From the NCBI GenBank assembly GCA_965200795.1, contig CBDAVB010000027.1, positions 124,001 through 188,000 on the forward strand: a stretch of DNA of 64,000 bases. Reading direction: 5' to 3'. Made by a program: the position numbers and the translations under genes. The notes under the pieces were generated by a model. It saw nothing but the letters and a program-made list of their open reading frames with translations. It did not search any database and was not told the DNA's origin. This document shows, piece after piece, positions 35,157 to 44,454 of this stretch (positions are counted from its first letter, which is position 1; each line of letters opens with the position of its first letter). The DNA is from Parashewanella sp965200795 (lineage in GTDB: Bacteria > Pseudomonadota > Gammaproteobacteria > Enterobacterales > Shewanellaceae).

Positions 35157-36611
35157 GTGAAGAAAATGATTATTCCATCCAGAAGACCTCAGACAAAAAA
35201 TGACAAGTCATATATATCCCAGAGCTCGGTTACTTCTAGTGATAACGAATTGCCACAAGATGAATCAGAGTTTTTATCGGAAATAGCTGATACTCTCAAT
35301 CAAACTAATACAGCTGATAATTTTATTGACGGACTTATGAGTTTAAAGCTCATTAATGACACAGGAGAAGCTTGTACAATACTTAAAAAATCACCGAACC
35401 TTCATAAATCAATTACTGAGCTGCTCAAGACTAAGCTTGCGAATAATGAATGCTTACAAATCAGTTTAAGAAAATGGTTCAGTGAATCAGGCAACCTTGA
35501 AATGAATAGATTACTTTGTGATTTAATTGATTCACCAGTGATTACGGCTCAATACATGACATCACTTTATGATAAAGGCTTATTAAACAATAGTGACAAG
35601 CGTCTTTTACAACCTGAAGTCATTGCAGAAATGTCCCAGACATTCATCAAACAACAATTTGCGGCGCGAACATTACAAGTTGCGATGTTAAAATGTATCG
35701 CCGCTGATAACGAAAAGGCAGTCAATAAACTTCTCTCTGCTGGGCTTCCGTTAGAGCGAGAACAAGACTTTCAATTACCCTGGCTTCACACCTGTATTCA
35801 TTATGACAGTATCAAAGTCGTTAAGTTACTAATTAAAAGAGGGATAGACATTAATCAGAAAGACTTCAACGGGATTGCGCCGATACATATCGCGGCTAAG
35901 AAAAATCATCACAAAACACTTAAGCTTCTTTTAACCGATTCGCAGATCAAAACGAATTTAAAAGATGATATCGGAAATTCGGCTATTATCATTGCCGCAA
36001 ATAATGAATCATGGGAATGCTTAGGTTTATTGCTTGACTCTGTTCAGACTGATATAAATCAGGAAAACTTAGCAGGAAAGAATCTGCTTTCATGTTTAAT
36101 TTTCTCTGAACAAGAACAGATTTTATCTAAAGCTATTAAACATTCCAAGTTATTGATCAAATCAAAACACCTTATCAATGCGATTCACCGGAATAATAAG
36201 TTTGTCGTTCGTCAGATCCTGCAAAAAATTCCCGAACTCATTCAAAACTGTGAAAGTGAAGTTTTAGCGGTTGCGGTTTCACACGGGCATTTAGATATTA
36301 TGAAAATGTTGATAGAAAGCGGTGCCAATATCAATACTCAAAATGCCAGAGGTTCTACCCCTTTACATATTGCTTGTGAATATAGTCAGCCCGAAATAGT
36401 AAAAACACTACTGAGCTGCCCTGAAGTGAACCTCACCTTGCTGGATTATAAAAGCCAAAATGTTATTTCAATTGCTAATGAAGCGGCGCAGTCAACATTG
36501 AAACAAATTGAGAATTCTAACGAGGTTTCCTGCAAACAAACGAAACGATTTGCAGATGCGCAAGCTGTATTAACTTTATTAAATAATTACCTCAAAACAA
36601 TTTCTAAGTAG
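35157..36611 (+). CDS. Ankyrin repeat protein
   Basis: 484 residues, no signal peptide or membrane segment. Residues 1 to about 175 are helical and not recognised (LSEIADTLNQTNTADNFIDG). From about residue 178 there are ankyrin repeats of about 33 residues. Clear ones are DFNGIAPIHIAAKKNHHKTL, DIGNSAIIIAANNESWECLG, and after a less regular stretch LAVAVSHGHLDIMKMLIESG and NARGSTPLHIACEYSQPEIV; I count five or six. Ankyrin arrays mediate protein binding and are frequent among secreted proteins of host-associated bacteria. The start is uncertain: GTG at 35157 or ATG at 35166. It lies between mobile-element remnants and adhE. An effector role is an inference. Confidence 0.82.
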   Translation: MKKMIIPSRRPQTKNDKSYISQSSVTSSDNELPQDESEFLSEIADTLNQTNTADNFIDGLMSLKLINDTGEACTILKKSPNLHKSITELLKTKLANNECLQISLRKWFSESGNLEMNRLLCDLIDSPVITAQYMTSLYDKGLLNNSDKRLLQPEVIAEMSQTFIKQQFAARTLQVAMLKCIAADNEKAVNKLLSAGLPLEREQDFQLPWLHTCIHYDSIKVVKLLIKRGIDINQKDFNGIAPIHIAAKKNHHKTLKLLLTDSQIKTNLKDDIGNSAIIIAANNESWECLGLLLDSVQTDINQENLAGKNLLSCLIFSEQEQILSKAIKHSKLLIKSKHLINAIHRNNKFVVRQILQKIPELIQNCESEVLAVAVSHGHLDIMKMLIESGANINTQNARGSTPLHIACEYSQPEIVKTLLSCPEVNLTLLDYKSQNVISIANEAAQSTLKQIENSNEVSCKQTKRFADAQAVLTLLNNYLKTISK

Positions 36612-36807
36612 ACTACTTATAATAATTTGATCTTTTTTTCAGCAATTAATTAAGAGATTTGTATAATATTTTGTAATTTAATTACATACTCCCCTTTCTT
36701 TTGTTATCTTGCTCACAGATTTCGACCTCATATCACTGTAAATTCCGTAATAGAAAGAACATTTAGCCAAGTCACATTTGCCTAAATATTTTTACAGGAA
36801 ACATAAT

Positions 36808-39411
36808 ATGACAGTTACTAATGCTCAAGAGCTTGATTTACTGGTCGATAACGTCGCTAAAGCACAAGCTGAGTTTGCTAACTTCAGCCAACAAAAAGTA
36901 GATGAAATTTTCCGTGCTGCGGCGCTAGCCGCTGCTGACGCCCGTATTTCACTGGCAAAAATGGCCGCTGAAGAAACCAAAATGGGTCTGCTTGAAGATA
37001 AAGTCATCAAGAACCATTTTGCCTCGGAATATATTTATAACAAGTATAAAGATGAAAAAACCTGCGGTATTTTAGAAGAAGATCATACTTTCGGTACGAT
37101 TACTATTGCTGAACCAGTAGGTCTGATTTGCGGTATTGTTCCGACAACTAACCCGACGTCTACCGCCATCTTTAAAGCGCTTATCAGCCTGAAAACACGC
37201 AATGGCATTATCTTCTCACCTCACCCGCGAGCAAAAGCATCTACTACTACCGCAGCGAAATTAGTACTGGATGCCGCGACTGCTGCCGGAGCACCCAAAG
37301 GCATCATTGGCTGGATTGACGAGCCAAGCGTTGCTTTATCAAACCAATTGATGACACACGAAAAAATCAACCTGATTTTGGCTACCGGCGGTCCGGGTAT
37401 GGTTAAAGCCGCCTATTCCTCTGGTAAGCCGGCAATTGGTGTTGGCGCGGGTAATACTCCAATCATCATTGACGAAACGGCTGATATTAAGCGTGCTGTA
37501 AGCTCTATTTTAATGTCTAAAACTTTTGATAACGGTGTTGTTTGCGCGTCTGAGCAAGCCGTTGTTATCGTTGACAGCATCTACGGCCAAGTCAAAGAGC
37601 GCTTTGCGTCACACGGCGGTTATTTACTATCCGTAAAAGAAACCAAAGCAATGCAAAAAGTCATTCTTAAAAATGGCGGTTTAAATGCTGATATCGTAGG
37701 TCAGAGCGCGATAAAAATTGCCGAAATGGCAAATATTAAAGTACCGCACACAACTAAAGTGCTGATTGGTGAAGTCAGCGCGATTGAAGAAACTGAGGCT
37801 TTTGCTCACGAAAAACTCTCTCCGCTTCTGGGCATGTATCGCGCGGCCGGCTTTGAAGAGGCATTAGACAAGGCTGAGGCGCTTGTCGCTCTGGGAGGTA
37901 TTGGTCATACTTCTGGTTTGTATACCGATCAAGATACGCAGGAAGAACGTGTTAAGCAGTTCGGTTTCAGAATGAAAACAGCACGTATTCTTATCAACAC
38001 TCCAGCATCACAAGGTGGTATCGGTGACTTATACAACTTCAAGCTCGCACCGTCCCTGACTCTCGGTTGCGGTTCTTGGGGGGGTAACTCTATTTCTGAA
38101 AACGTTGGTCCAAGCCATTTGATCAATAAGAAAACTGTTGCTAAGAGGGCTGAGAATATGCTTTGGCACAAACTTCCTTCTTCAATCTACTTCCGTCGCG
38201 GCAGTTTACCGGTCGCACTTGAAGAATTAAGTGATAAACGTCGGGCGTTAATCGTTACTGATAAATTCTTATTCAATAGCGGCTACGGTGATGAAACAAT
38301 TAAAATCCTTAAAGCTCAGGGACTGGAAACTGAAGTTTTCTACGAGGTTGAAGCAGATCCGACACTAGCTGTTGTTAATAAAGGCGCGGATGTAGCCAAG
38401 AGCTTTCAACCTGACGTGATTATCGCTTTAGGTGGTGGTTCACCAATGGATGCGGCTAAAATCATCTGGGTTATGTACGAGCATCCCAATGTTGATTTCG
38501 CGGATTTAGCATTACGCTTCATGGACATCACTAAGCGTATCTATAAGTTCCCTAAGTTAGGCAGCAAAGCGAAGATGGTTGCGATCCCCACCACATCTGG
38601 CACAGGCTCTGAAGTTACTCCGTTCGCAGTCGTAACCGATGAAACAACTGGTCAGAAGTATCCTATCGCTGACTATGAGCTAACACCAAACATGGCGATT
38701 GTTGATCCTAATCTTGTGATGAACATGCCGAAATCTCTGACCGCGTTCGGTGGTATTGATGCTATTACTCACGCATTAGAAGCATACGTGAGTGTTATGG
38801 CAAATGAATACAGTGATGGCCAGGCTCTTAAAGCACTTGAGTTACTGGTTAAACACTTACCGGCTTCTTACGAAAAAGGCGCGGATGCGCCATTAGCTCG
38901 TGAAAAAGTACATAACGGCGCGACTATCGCCGGTATCGCGTTCGCTAACGCATTCTTAGGTATTTGTCACTCAATGGCGCACAAAATCGGTGCGGAGTTC
39001 CATTTACCGCACGGTTTAGCGAATGCATTGTTAATCTCAAACGTAATTCGTTTTAATGCCACTGACTTACCGACTAAACAAGCGGCATTCAGTCAATATG
39101 ATCGTCCTAAGGCCTTGTGTCGTTATGCTGAAATTGCAGATCACTTGCGTTTAGGCGGCAAAACTGATAATGAAAAAGTTGAAAAGCTGATCGCTGTGGT
39201 CGATGGCATTAAAGCGCGACTTGGCATTCCGGCCTCAATCAAAGACGCCGGCGTTAATGAAGCAGACTTCCTGGCTAAGCTTGATGAGGTAGCGGAAGAC
39301 GCATTTGATGATCAATGTACTGGCGCTAACCCGCGCTACCCGTTAATCGCTGAATTAAAAGAGCTGCTATTAGCAAGTTTCTACGGTAGAGAATACAAAG
39401 ATCAAACTTGA
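36808..39411 (+). CDS. adhE: Bifunctional acetaldehyde-CoA / alcohol dehydrogenase
   Basis: 867 residues from the ATG at 36808, which has AGGAAA before it and matches the E. coli AdhE N-terminus (MTVTNAQELDLLV); the TTG 10 codons upstream is not needed. Residues 1-440 form the CoA-acylating aldehyde dehydrogenase: IVPTTNPTSTAIFK, VGAGNTPIIIDETADIKRAVSS and the catalytic Cys in FDNGVVCASEQAVV. Residues 450-867 form the iron alcohol dehydrogenase: ALGGGSPMDAAKIIWVMYE, AIPTTSGTGSEVTPFAV, and the iron ligands in GGIDAITHALEAYVS, LGICHSMAHKIGAEFHLPHG. It regenerates NAD+ by reducing acetyl-CoA to ethanol under anoxia; it commonly forms spirosomes. It complements pflB at the left end. Confidence 0.98.
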   Translation: MTVTNAQELDLLVDNVAKAQAEFANFSQQKVDEIFRAAALAAADARISLAKMAAEETKMGLLEDKVIKNHFASEYIYNKYKDEKTCGILEEDHTFGTITIAEPVGLICGIVPTTNPTSTAIFKALISLKTRNGIIFSPHPRAKASTTTAAKLVLDAATAAGAPKGIIGWIDEPSVALSNQLMTHEKINLILATGGPGMVKAAYSSGKPAIGVGAGNTPIIIDETADIKRAVSSILMSKTFDNGVVCASEQAVVIVDSIYGQVKERFASHGGYLLSVKETKAMQKVILKNGGLNADIVGQSAIKIAEMANIKVPHTTKVLIGEVSAIEETEAFAHEKLSPLLGMYRAAGFEEALDKAEALVALGGIGHTSGLYTDQDTQEERVKQFGFRMKTARILINTPASQGGIGDLYNFKLAPSLTLGCGSWGGNSISENVGPSHLINKKTVAKRAENMLWHKLPSSIYFRRGSLPVALEELSDKRRALIVTDKFLFNSGYGDETIKILKAQGLETEVFYEVEADPTLAVVNKGADVAKSFQPDVIIALGGGSPMDAAKIIWVMYEHPNVDFADLALRFMDITKRIYKFPKLGSKAKMVAIPTTSGTGSEVTPFAVVTDETTGQKYPIADYELTPNMAIVDPNLVMNMPKSLTAFGGIDAITHALEAYVSVMANEYSDGQALKALELLVKHLPASYEKGADAPLAREKVHNGATIAGIAFANAFLGICHSMAHKIGAEFHLPHGLANALLISNVIRFNATDLPTKQAAFSQYDRPKALCRYAEIADHLRLGGKTDNEKVEKLIAVVDGIKARLGIPASIKDAGVNEADFLAKLDEVAEDAFDDQCTGANPRYPLIAELKELLLASFYGREYKDQT

Positions 39412-39582
39412 CTTTTTATTCTCATTATTGAAAGGCTTTATAATCAGCTCCCGAATATCGAATCATGTTTCTGAGGTTTTCGTTAAATACTAAAATCAAT
39501 ATAAAACAGCCGCTTAATAAGTTTTGTGTTTCTGGTGGTTTCTCATATTTGCCGCTAGTTTCAAAAAAGTGGTGGCATAAAT

Positions 39583-39744
39583 AAGTAGCTGACGATAAGT
39601 TTCTTCAGAATTTTGGTGTTCAGATTTGGCGCAGAACAAGGCGCAACAAAGGGCGCGTAGCCTTAGCTAGTGTCCAGAGTTGCAACGCTGTAATGCGCTA
39701 AAGGTGGACATCAAAAAATGTTAGAAAACTTATGGTCACCACTT
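39583..39744. repeat. MITE-like repeat family 2, copy B
   Basis: 162 bp with inverted ends AAGTAGCTGACGATAAG and, as complement of the right end, AAGTGGTGACCATAAG. Its interior (GTTGCAACGCTGTAATGCGC, then GGTGGACATCAAAAAATG) is the reverse complement of the interior of copy C at 50841-50997, so B and C are inverted relative to each other. Confidence 0.7.
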
Positions 39745-39768
39745 TTGGGAGTGATCGTCATGCCAGAT

Positions 39769-40110
39769 TAACTAAATGACAAACAAATCAGGGCACTGGT
39801 AAAAAAAGGGGATGAGGGACGTTTTGCTCTTGGTGACGGTCTATAAGTCCCCGACATGCTCATTTTCGAATCAATAATGCTGGTACCGGATTCCGGATTT
39901 TACGCTACACCATTCATAAGAAACACCGTGAGATGATCATCGGCGAATAAAGGCCGTCAAATTGCTGAAGGCATAGATCCGATTGATGAAAAAAACGCCT
40001 TTCACAACTAAAGATTGCCACAGTGTAAGACGAGCCAACGTCTGGCTTGACAAAAGATATTGAAAAACGGGTAAAGCACCCGCGAATTCCCAGGAGAATT
40101 TACGCGCGTC
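39769..40110 (+). pseudogene. Tyrosine recombinase (phage-type integrase) N-terminal remnant
   Basis: LNDKQIRALVKKGDEGRFAL then GDGL and a stop gives the arm-binding domain (DUF4102 type) that begins P4-like integrases. In shifted frames downstream come QIAEGIDPIDEKNA and TKDIEKRVKHPRIPRRIYA, which occupy the expected later positions (A..GiDPie..k, then dIEKriknPeIPrrvy). The catalytic domain is missing and at least two frameshifts or stops are present. Confidence 0.65.
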
Positions 40111-40815
40111 TGGCTTGTTCAGTTGTTCTAAACCGGCCAAAGTCAGCAACATAAATGTCGGAGATTATTCCACTCTGCGGTGTTGCTTCACTCGTTTTGC
40201 AGAATAGCCCCTTATTGATAAAACCACATCCGAGCCATTGCCTTAATATTCTTTTATCCAGTTGAATGTTATTAATTAACCACTGACGGCCAATTTTATC
40301 CAAGCAGGCTTTGATGTCTCCCTCAAGAATCCGTTGCGCTTAATTGCTTCGGCACAAGCTTTTAAAACATTGTTCGATAGAATCAGCGGTGCTACGGTCA
40401 GCTCGACCCCGTGGCTGTTCGGATCGGCAATAGTCTCAGATACCGGTTCCAATGCAAGAAGACGTAACGCTTGTCGCACTCTGTCTGTCATGCGGGGGAT
40501 ACCTAACGGTCTGAGCCTGCGGCTTTTTCCTGGGAATATAAATACGCCTGAGCGGTTTGGCTTTGTGACCTTTTCTGCTCAGTTGACTGACCGCCAGCAT
40601 GCGACGGGTATCAGCATTCCAAATGATACCGTCTATTCCGGGTGTTTTACTGCCTTTGTTCTGTGACTCGTTTTACGGCAAGCAATTTTTGCCGTTCCGG
40701 AGTGAGCCAGTATCCACTGCAAAGCTTTTACTTTGCCTTGTTTACCTTCTTTTTTTGCTTTTGCAATGCGTATTTAAAGCTTTAATACTTGCTGTTCAAT
40801 GAGTTTATCAATTGA
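40105..40815 (-). pseudogene. Group II intron reverse transcriptase/maturase remnant
   Basis: On the minus strand the fragments IRIAKAKKEGKQGKVKALQW, LLAVKRVTEQRQ, MTDRVRQALRLLALEPVSET then IADPNSHG, and QWLINNIQLDKRILRQWLGC then GFINKG and EATPQSGIIS follow the order of the group II intron protein (kRi.kA...gk..kvk.LQ.lL..S...k.lAVkrVt...gk.tpGvDg...; P..dR..Qal..laLeP..e...d..SyGFR; ...W.l.nipmdk.iL.qWLkaGf......TpqGtPQGGiISP). Stops and shifts separate all pieces, and the YADD region is gone. Confidence 0.75.
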
Positions 40816-40872
40816 AAATTGTATACAAAAAAGTAACAATTGCGGACTTAATTCATTTTAGAGGACTGGAAA

Positions 40873-41742
40873 TTGGTAGCTAACTTTTTACTTTTACTTA
40901 CTGCCGCATTATGGGGATTTGGTTTCATAGCTCAAGTTTTAGGGATGGAACATCTTGCGCCTTATGCATTTAACGGCTATCGATTTATTGTTGGCGCGGT
41001 AAGCTTACTGCCTCTGATTTATTATTTTCAAAAAAAAGGTCGCCTGGTTATCGGTGAAACTAAATCATTGATGATTGGTTCATGCGCAATGGGAATTATA
41101 CTTTTTGCCGCGGCATCACTTCAGCAAGTCGGGTTACTTTATACCACTGCGGCTAACGCAGGGTTTATTACTGGATTGTACATCGTTATCGTACCGATTT
41201 TAGGTTTGGCATTAAAACATAAGACAGGTATTAACACTTGGGCAGGCTGCTTACTTGCTCTTATCGGCTTATTTTATTTAAGTGTCAAAGACGACTTTAC
41301 TGTTGGTTATGGCGATGCTCTGCAATTAATCGGCGCTTGTTTCTGGGCGGTTCACATTCTGGTTATCGATCATTACAGTGAAAAGCATTCGCCTTTGGTT
41401 CTGGCGTTTGTTCAGTTCTTAATTTGCGGTTTATTGAGCCTGGTGGTATCTGGTGTTATTGAAACGACAAAAATCGAAAGCGTCATCGCTGGTGGCGGAG
41501 CACTATTATACGGAGGTTTAGTTTCTGTTGGTATTGCATATACGCTGCAAATTATCGCGCAAAAGAAAGCGCACCCGGCTCATGCCGCTATCATTTTGAG
41601 TTTAGAAGCCGTATTTGCCGCAATTGGTGGTATGTGGGTATTGAATCAGTATCTTTCAGAACGTGATCTCGTCGGTTGCGGTTTAATGCTGGCGGGGATG
41701 CTGGTGTCGCAACTGCCTTTATCTATGTTTAAAAAAACTTAA
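40873..41742 (+). CDS. EamA/DMT superfamily transporter
   Basis: 289 residues with about ten hydrophobic helices arranged as two five-helix EamA halves. Family features: N-terminal LLLLTAALWGFGFIAQVLGM, AFNGYRFIVGAVSLLPLIY, the fourth-helix TTAANAGFITGLYIVIVPIL, and in the second half ALQLIGACFWAVHILVIDHY and the GIAYTLQIIAQKKAHPAHAAIILSLEAVFAA block. It is an inner-membrane exporter or importer of small metabolites; substrate unknown. The start is TTG at 40873, with AGAGGA 8-12 bp before it. A short repeat end (AAGTAGCTGACCATAAG) touches its stop. Confidence 0.9.
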   Translation: MVANFLLLLTAALWGFGFIAQVLGMEHLAPYAFNGYRFIVGAVSLLPLIYYFQKKGRLVIGETKSLMIGSCAMGIILFAAASLQQVGLLYTTAANAGFITGLYIVIVPILGLALKHKTGINTWAGCLLALIGLFYLSVKDDFTVGYGDALQLIGACFWAVHILVIDHYSEKHSPLVLAFVQFLICGLLSLVVSGVIETTKIESVIAGGGALLYGGLVSVGIAYTLQIIAQKKAHPAHAAIILSLEAVFAAIGGMWVLNQYLSERDLVGCGLMLAGMLVSQLPLSMFKKT

Positions 41743-41757
41743 GTAGCTGACCATAAG
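41741..41757 (+). repeat. Solo end of MITE family 2
   Basis: AAGTAGCTGACCATAAG is identical to the family 2 end except at one position and lies directly at the stop codon of the EamA gene. No second end follows. The region 41758-42099 holds no gene that I recognise. Confidence 0.5.
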
Positions 41758-42099
41758 TTTTCTTGACGACAAGCGCCTTTTATTACGCCACTCCCTTTTG
41801 CGGAAGTACACCATGAATTTAGAATTATCCTGGTCTGAGTTTTGGTCAGCTTCAGGACGAGGCCAATTTAATTCGAGCATTAAAACCGCTCGCTGAACGT
41901 GTGCCGAATACAGCGGTAAAACATTTTGAGAATAACGGACACCAGTAACTTTCATCGTTCTTTTAAACGCTGAACAGAGCAATTACCCAGTAAATACTAT
42001 CTGCGGTTGAATTGACAACAATACGAATTAAGTCATTGATTTACCTTGTGCGCCGGGTCACGGTTCTGAATTTAACTGACTTAACAACAAAAATTTGTC

Positions 42100-42129
42100 T
42101 TGTTTCATAGATTTGAATGCGGATATAAT
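42100..42129 (+). promoter_or_regulatory. Likely thiC operon promoter
   Basis: TTGTTT (42100-42105), an 18-bp spacer and a consensus TATAAT (42124-42129) lie 65 bp upstream of the TPP riboswitch. The match is good and the position fits the operon. Confidence 0.6.
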
Positions 42130-42193
42130 AAAAAGGCTTCACAGCCATTGTGGGGTTATTACCAAGTTCCGAATCTTAAAGGAATTGGTAAAC

Positions 42194-42279
42194 AACTTGT
42201 CGGAGTGCCTTTTGGGCTGAGATCGTTAACACGGGATCCGTTGAACCTGTCGGGTTAATACCTGCGAAGGAAACAAGAG
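42194..42279 (+). promoter_or_regulatory. TPP riboswitch (THI box)
   Basis: The sequence keeps the hallmark parts of the thiamin pyrophosphate aptamer: P1 strands CTTGT (42196-42200) and ACAAG (42273-42277), CGGAGTGCC, GGGCTGAGATCG, the pyrimidine-sensing segment GAACCTGTCGGGTTAATACC and GCGAAGGAAACAAG. It precedes thiC by 147 nt. It should lower expression of the whole thiCDEFSGH operon when TPP is abundant. The expression platform in 42280-42426 is not obvious: I see no strong terminator, so control of translation is possible. Confidence 0.95.
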
Positions 42280-42426
42280 TGAAAATCGGAAAATATTCAT
42301 TAAGCATCGCATTAGATCTTTCTGCCGAAGACGGATTCTTTGCGCCGGTTTTCATCCAATCAGTTAATCATCCTCTCTGGGCGTCAGACAAGCAACTCCG
42401 TTTTTATTTTAATTGTGAGATTGCTT

Positions 42427-44445
42427 ATGCACACCAAAACACGGAACGAAAGCCTTCATTCTGAAGGCCATTTTGAAAACAGTAACCCTAAAGTATCTCG
42501 AAGAGAACGTCGGGAACAGGCAAGTGAATTTATTTATCACTTGAAACCTGAGCAGTTCCCTAATTCTGAGAAAGCATACATTGAAGGAAGCCGAAAAGAC
42601 ATTCAAGTTGGCATGCGTAAGATCTACCAGACTGATACAATTCTTGGCGGTACCGCTGATGAGCCAATCACTGAGCCGAATCCGCCGATTCATGTTTATG
42701 ACTGTACCGGCCTGTATTCAGATCCAGAGTCGGTAATTAATGTTCGCGACGGATTACCAAAACATCGTCGTAACTGGATTTTAGAGCGTGATGACACAGA
42801 AGAGCTTAATCATGTGAGTTCGGATTACACCCATCAACGTTTGACTGACGACGGGCTTGATCATTTAAGGTTTGAGTCTTTACCAAAGCCAAGACGAGCC
42901 AAGGCCGGTAAATGCGTGACTCAGTTGCACTATGCCCGCCAGGGTATTATTACCCCGGAAATGGAATATATTGCCATTCGTGAAAATATGTCGAGAGCCG
43001 GACTTGCTGAAACCGATTTAGCCGGTCGTGCTGCCGGAAATAGTTTCGGCGCTAAAATCGGCGAGCCGATCACGCCAGAGTTTGTTCGTAGAGAAGTCGC
43101 CAAAGGGCGTGCGATTATTCCAAATAACATTAATCACCCGGAATCTGAACCGATGATTATCGGTCGCAACTTCCTGGTGAAAGTCAATGCCAATATCGGT
43201 AATTCAGCGGTCACATCTTCCATTGAAGAAGAGGTTGAAAAACTGGTTTGGTCTATCCGCTGGGGAGCGGATAATGTTATGGATTTATCTACCGGAAGAT
43301 ATATCCATGAAACCCGTGAATGGTTGATTAGAAACTCTCCGGTGCCAATCGGTACCGTACCAATCTACCAATCTCTTGAAAAAGTGAATGGTGTCGCGGA
43401 AAACTTAACCTGGGAAGTCTATCGAGACACGTTAATAGAACAAGCGGAGCAGGGCGTGGATTATTTTACCATCCACGCTGGTGTACTGCTTCGTTATGTG
43501 CCGATGACAGCTAAACGAGTGACAGGCATTGTTTCCCGCGGCGGTTCTATTATGGCTAAATGGTGTCTCAGTCACCATAAAGAAAGCTTTTTATACACTC
43601 ACTTTAAGGAAATCTGTGAAATTTGCGCTCAATATGATGTGGCGCTTTCATTGGGTGACGGTATGCGTCCGGGTTCCATCGCTGATGCTAACGATGAAGC
43701 GCAATTCGCTGAACTGGAAACACTGGGTGAACTGAACAAAATCGCCCGGGAATATGATGTGCAGGTGATGATCGAAGGTCCCGGGCATATTCCGATGCAC
43801 ATGATCAAAGAGAACGTTGACAAACAACTTGAGATCTGTGATGAGGCGCCTTTCTACACCTTAGGCCCTCAAACTACGGATATCGCACCGGGCTATGATC
43901 ATTATACTTCCGGCATTGGTGCCGCGATGATTGGTTGGTTTGGTGTGGCCATGCTTTGCTACGTTACGCCGAAAGAACACTTAGGTCTGCCCAATAAAGA
44001 AGACGTTAAACAAGGTCTGATCACTTACAAAATTTCCGCCCACGCGGCTGACGTTGCCAAAGGGCATCCCGCGGCGCAGATCAGAGATAACGCCTTATCT
44101 AAAGCCCGCTTTGAATTCAGATGGGAAGATCAATTTAACTTAGGTTTAGACCCGTATACATCGAGAGAATATCATGATGACAGCTTGCCTCAAGAGTCTG
44201 CGAAAGTCGCTCACTTCTGCTCTATGTGCGGGCCGAAGTTCTGCTCGATGAAGATCACTCAGGATGTCCGTGATTACGCGGCTGAACTTGAAGCTAAAGG
44301 TATTGAGATTAACAGTCATACGGATTATGAGCAATTAACCCAGAACATCGAACAAGGTATGGCTGAAAAGTCCTCTGAATTTAAAGCGACAGGTTCTGAA
44401 CTTTATCATGTTGCGGCAGACGCTTCGAAAGAAAAAAGAACGTGA
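42427..44445 (+). CDS. thiC: Phosphomethylpyrimidine synthase
   Basis: 672 residues from ATG 42427 (upstream in-frame starts fall in the riboswitch leader). ThiC rearranges 5-aminoimidazole ribotide to HMP-phosphate by radical SAM chemistry. It has the HVYDCTGLYSDPE, LPKHRRNWILERDD, GRAAGNSFGAKIGEPITPEF, LSTGRYIHETREWLIRNSPVPIGTVPIYQSLEKV and MIEGPGHIPMHMI blocks. The C-terminal cluster motif is FCSMCGPKFCSMK (CxxCxxxxC). The N-terminal ThiC-associated domain is present (HTKTRNESLHSEGHF), which accounts for the length. It heads a tight six-gene operon. Confidence 0.98.
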   Translation: MHTKTRNESLHSEGHFENSNPKVSRRERREQASEFIYHLKPEQFPNSEKAYIEGSRKDIQVGMRKIYQTDTILGGTADEPITEPNPPIHVYDCTGLYSDPESVINVRDGLPKHRRNWILERDDTEELNHVSSDYTHQRLTDDGLDHLRFESLPKPRRAKAGKCVTQLHYARQGIITPEMEYIAIRENMSRAGLAETDLAGRAAGNSFGAKIGEPITPEFVRREVAKGRAIIPNNINHPESEPMIIGRNFLVKVNANIGNSAVTSSIEEEVEKLVWSIRWGADNVMDLSTGRYIHETREWLIRNSPVPIGTVPIYQSLEKVNGVAENLTWEVYRDTLIEQAEQGVDYFTIHAGVLLRYVPMTAKRVTGIVSRGGSIMAKWCLSHHKESFLYTHFKEICEICAQYDVALSLGDGMRPGSIADANDEAQFAELETLGELNKIAREYDVQVMIEGPGHIPMHMIKENVDKQLEICDEAPFYTLGPQTTDIAPGYDHYTSGIGAAMIGWFGVAMLCYVTPKEHLGLPNKEDVKQGLITYKISAHAADVAKGHPAAQIRDNALSKARFEFRWEDQFNLGLDPYTSREYHDDSLPQESAKVAHFCSMCGPKFCSMKITQDVRDYAAELEAKGIEINSHTDYEQLTQNIEQGMAEKSSEFKATGSELYHVAADASKEKRT

Positions 44446-44454
44446 GTGTGTGAT

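Noticed and set aside
40105..40815. CRISPR-associated reverse transcriptase
   Set aside because: The RT fragments match group II intron proteins, are heavily frameshifted, lie 11 kb from the cas genes and have no Cas1 neighbour.
42340..42426. Upstream in-frame extension of thiC by 29 codons
   Set aside because: It lies in the leader between riboswitch and thiC and does not match the ThiC N-terminus, which starts at MHTKTRNESLH.
42279..42464. 61-codon frame starting GTG right after the TPP riboswitch
   Set aside because: It overlaps the thiC start in another frame and has no conserved content; the GTG is part of the sequence just after the aptamer.
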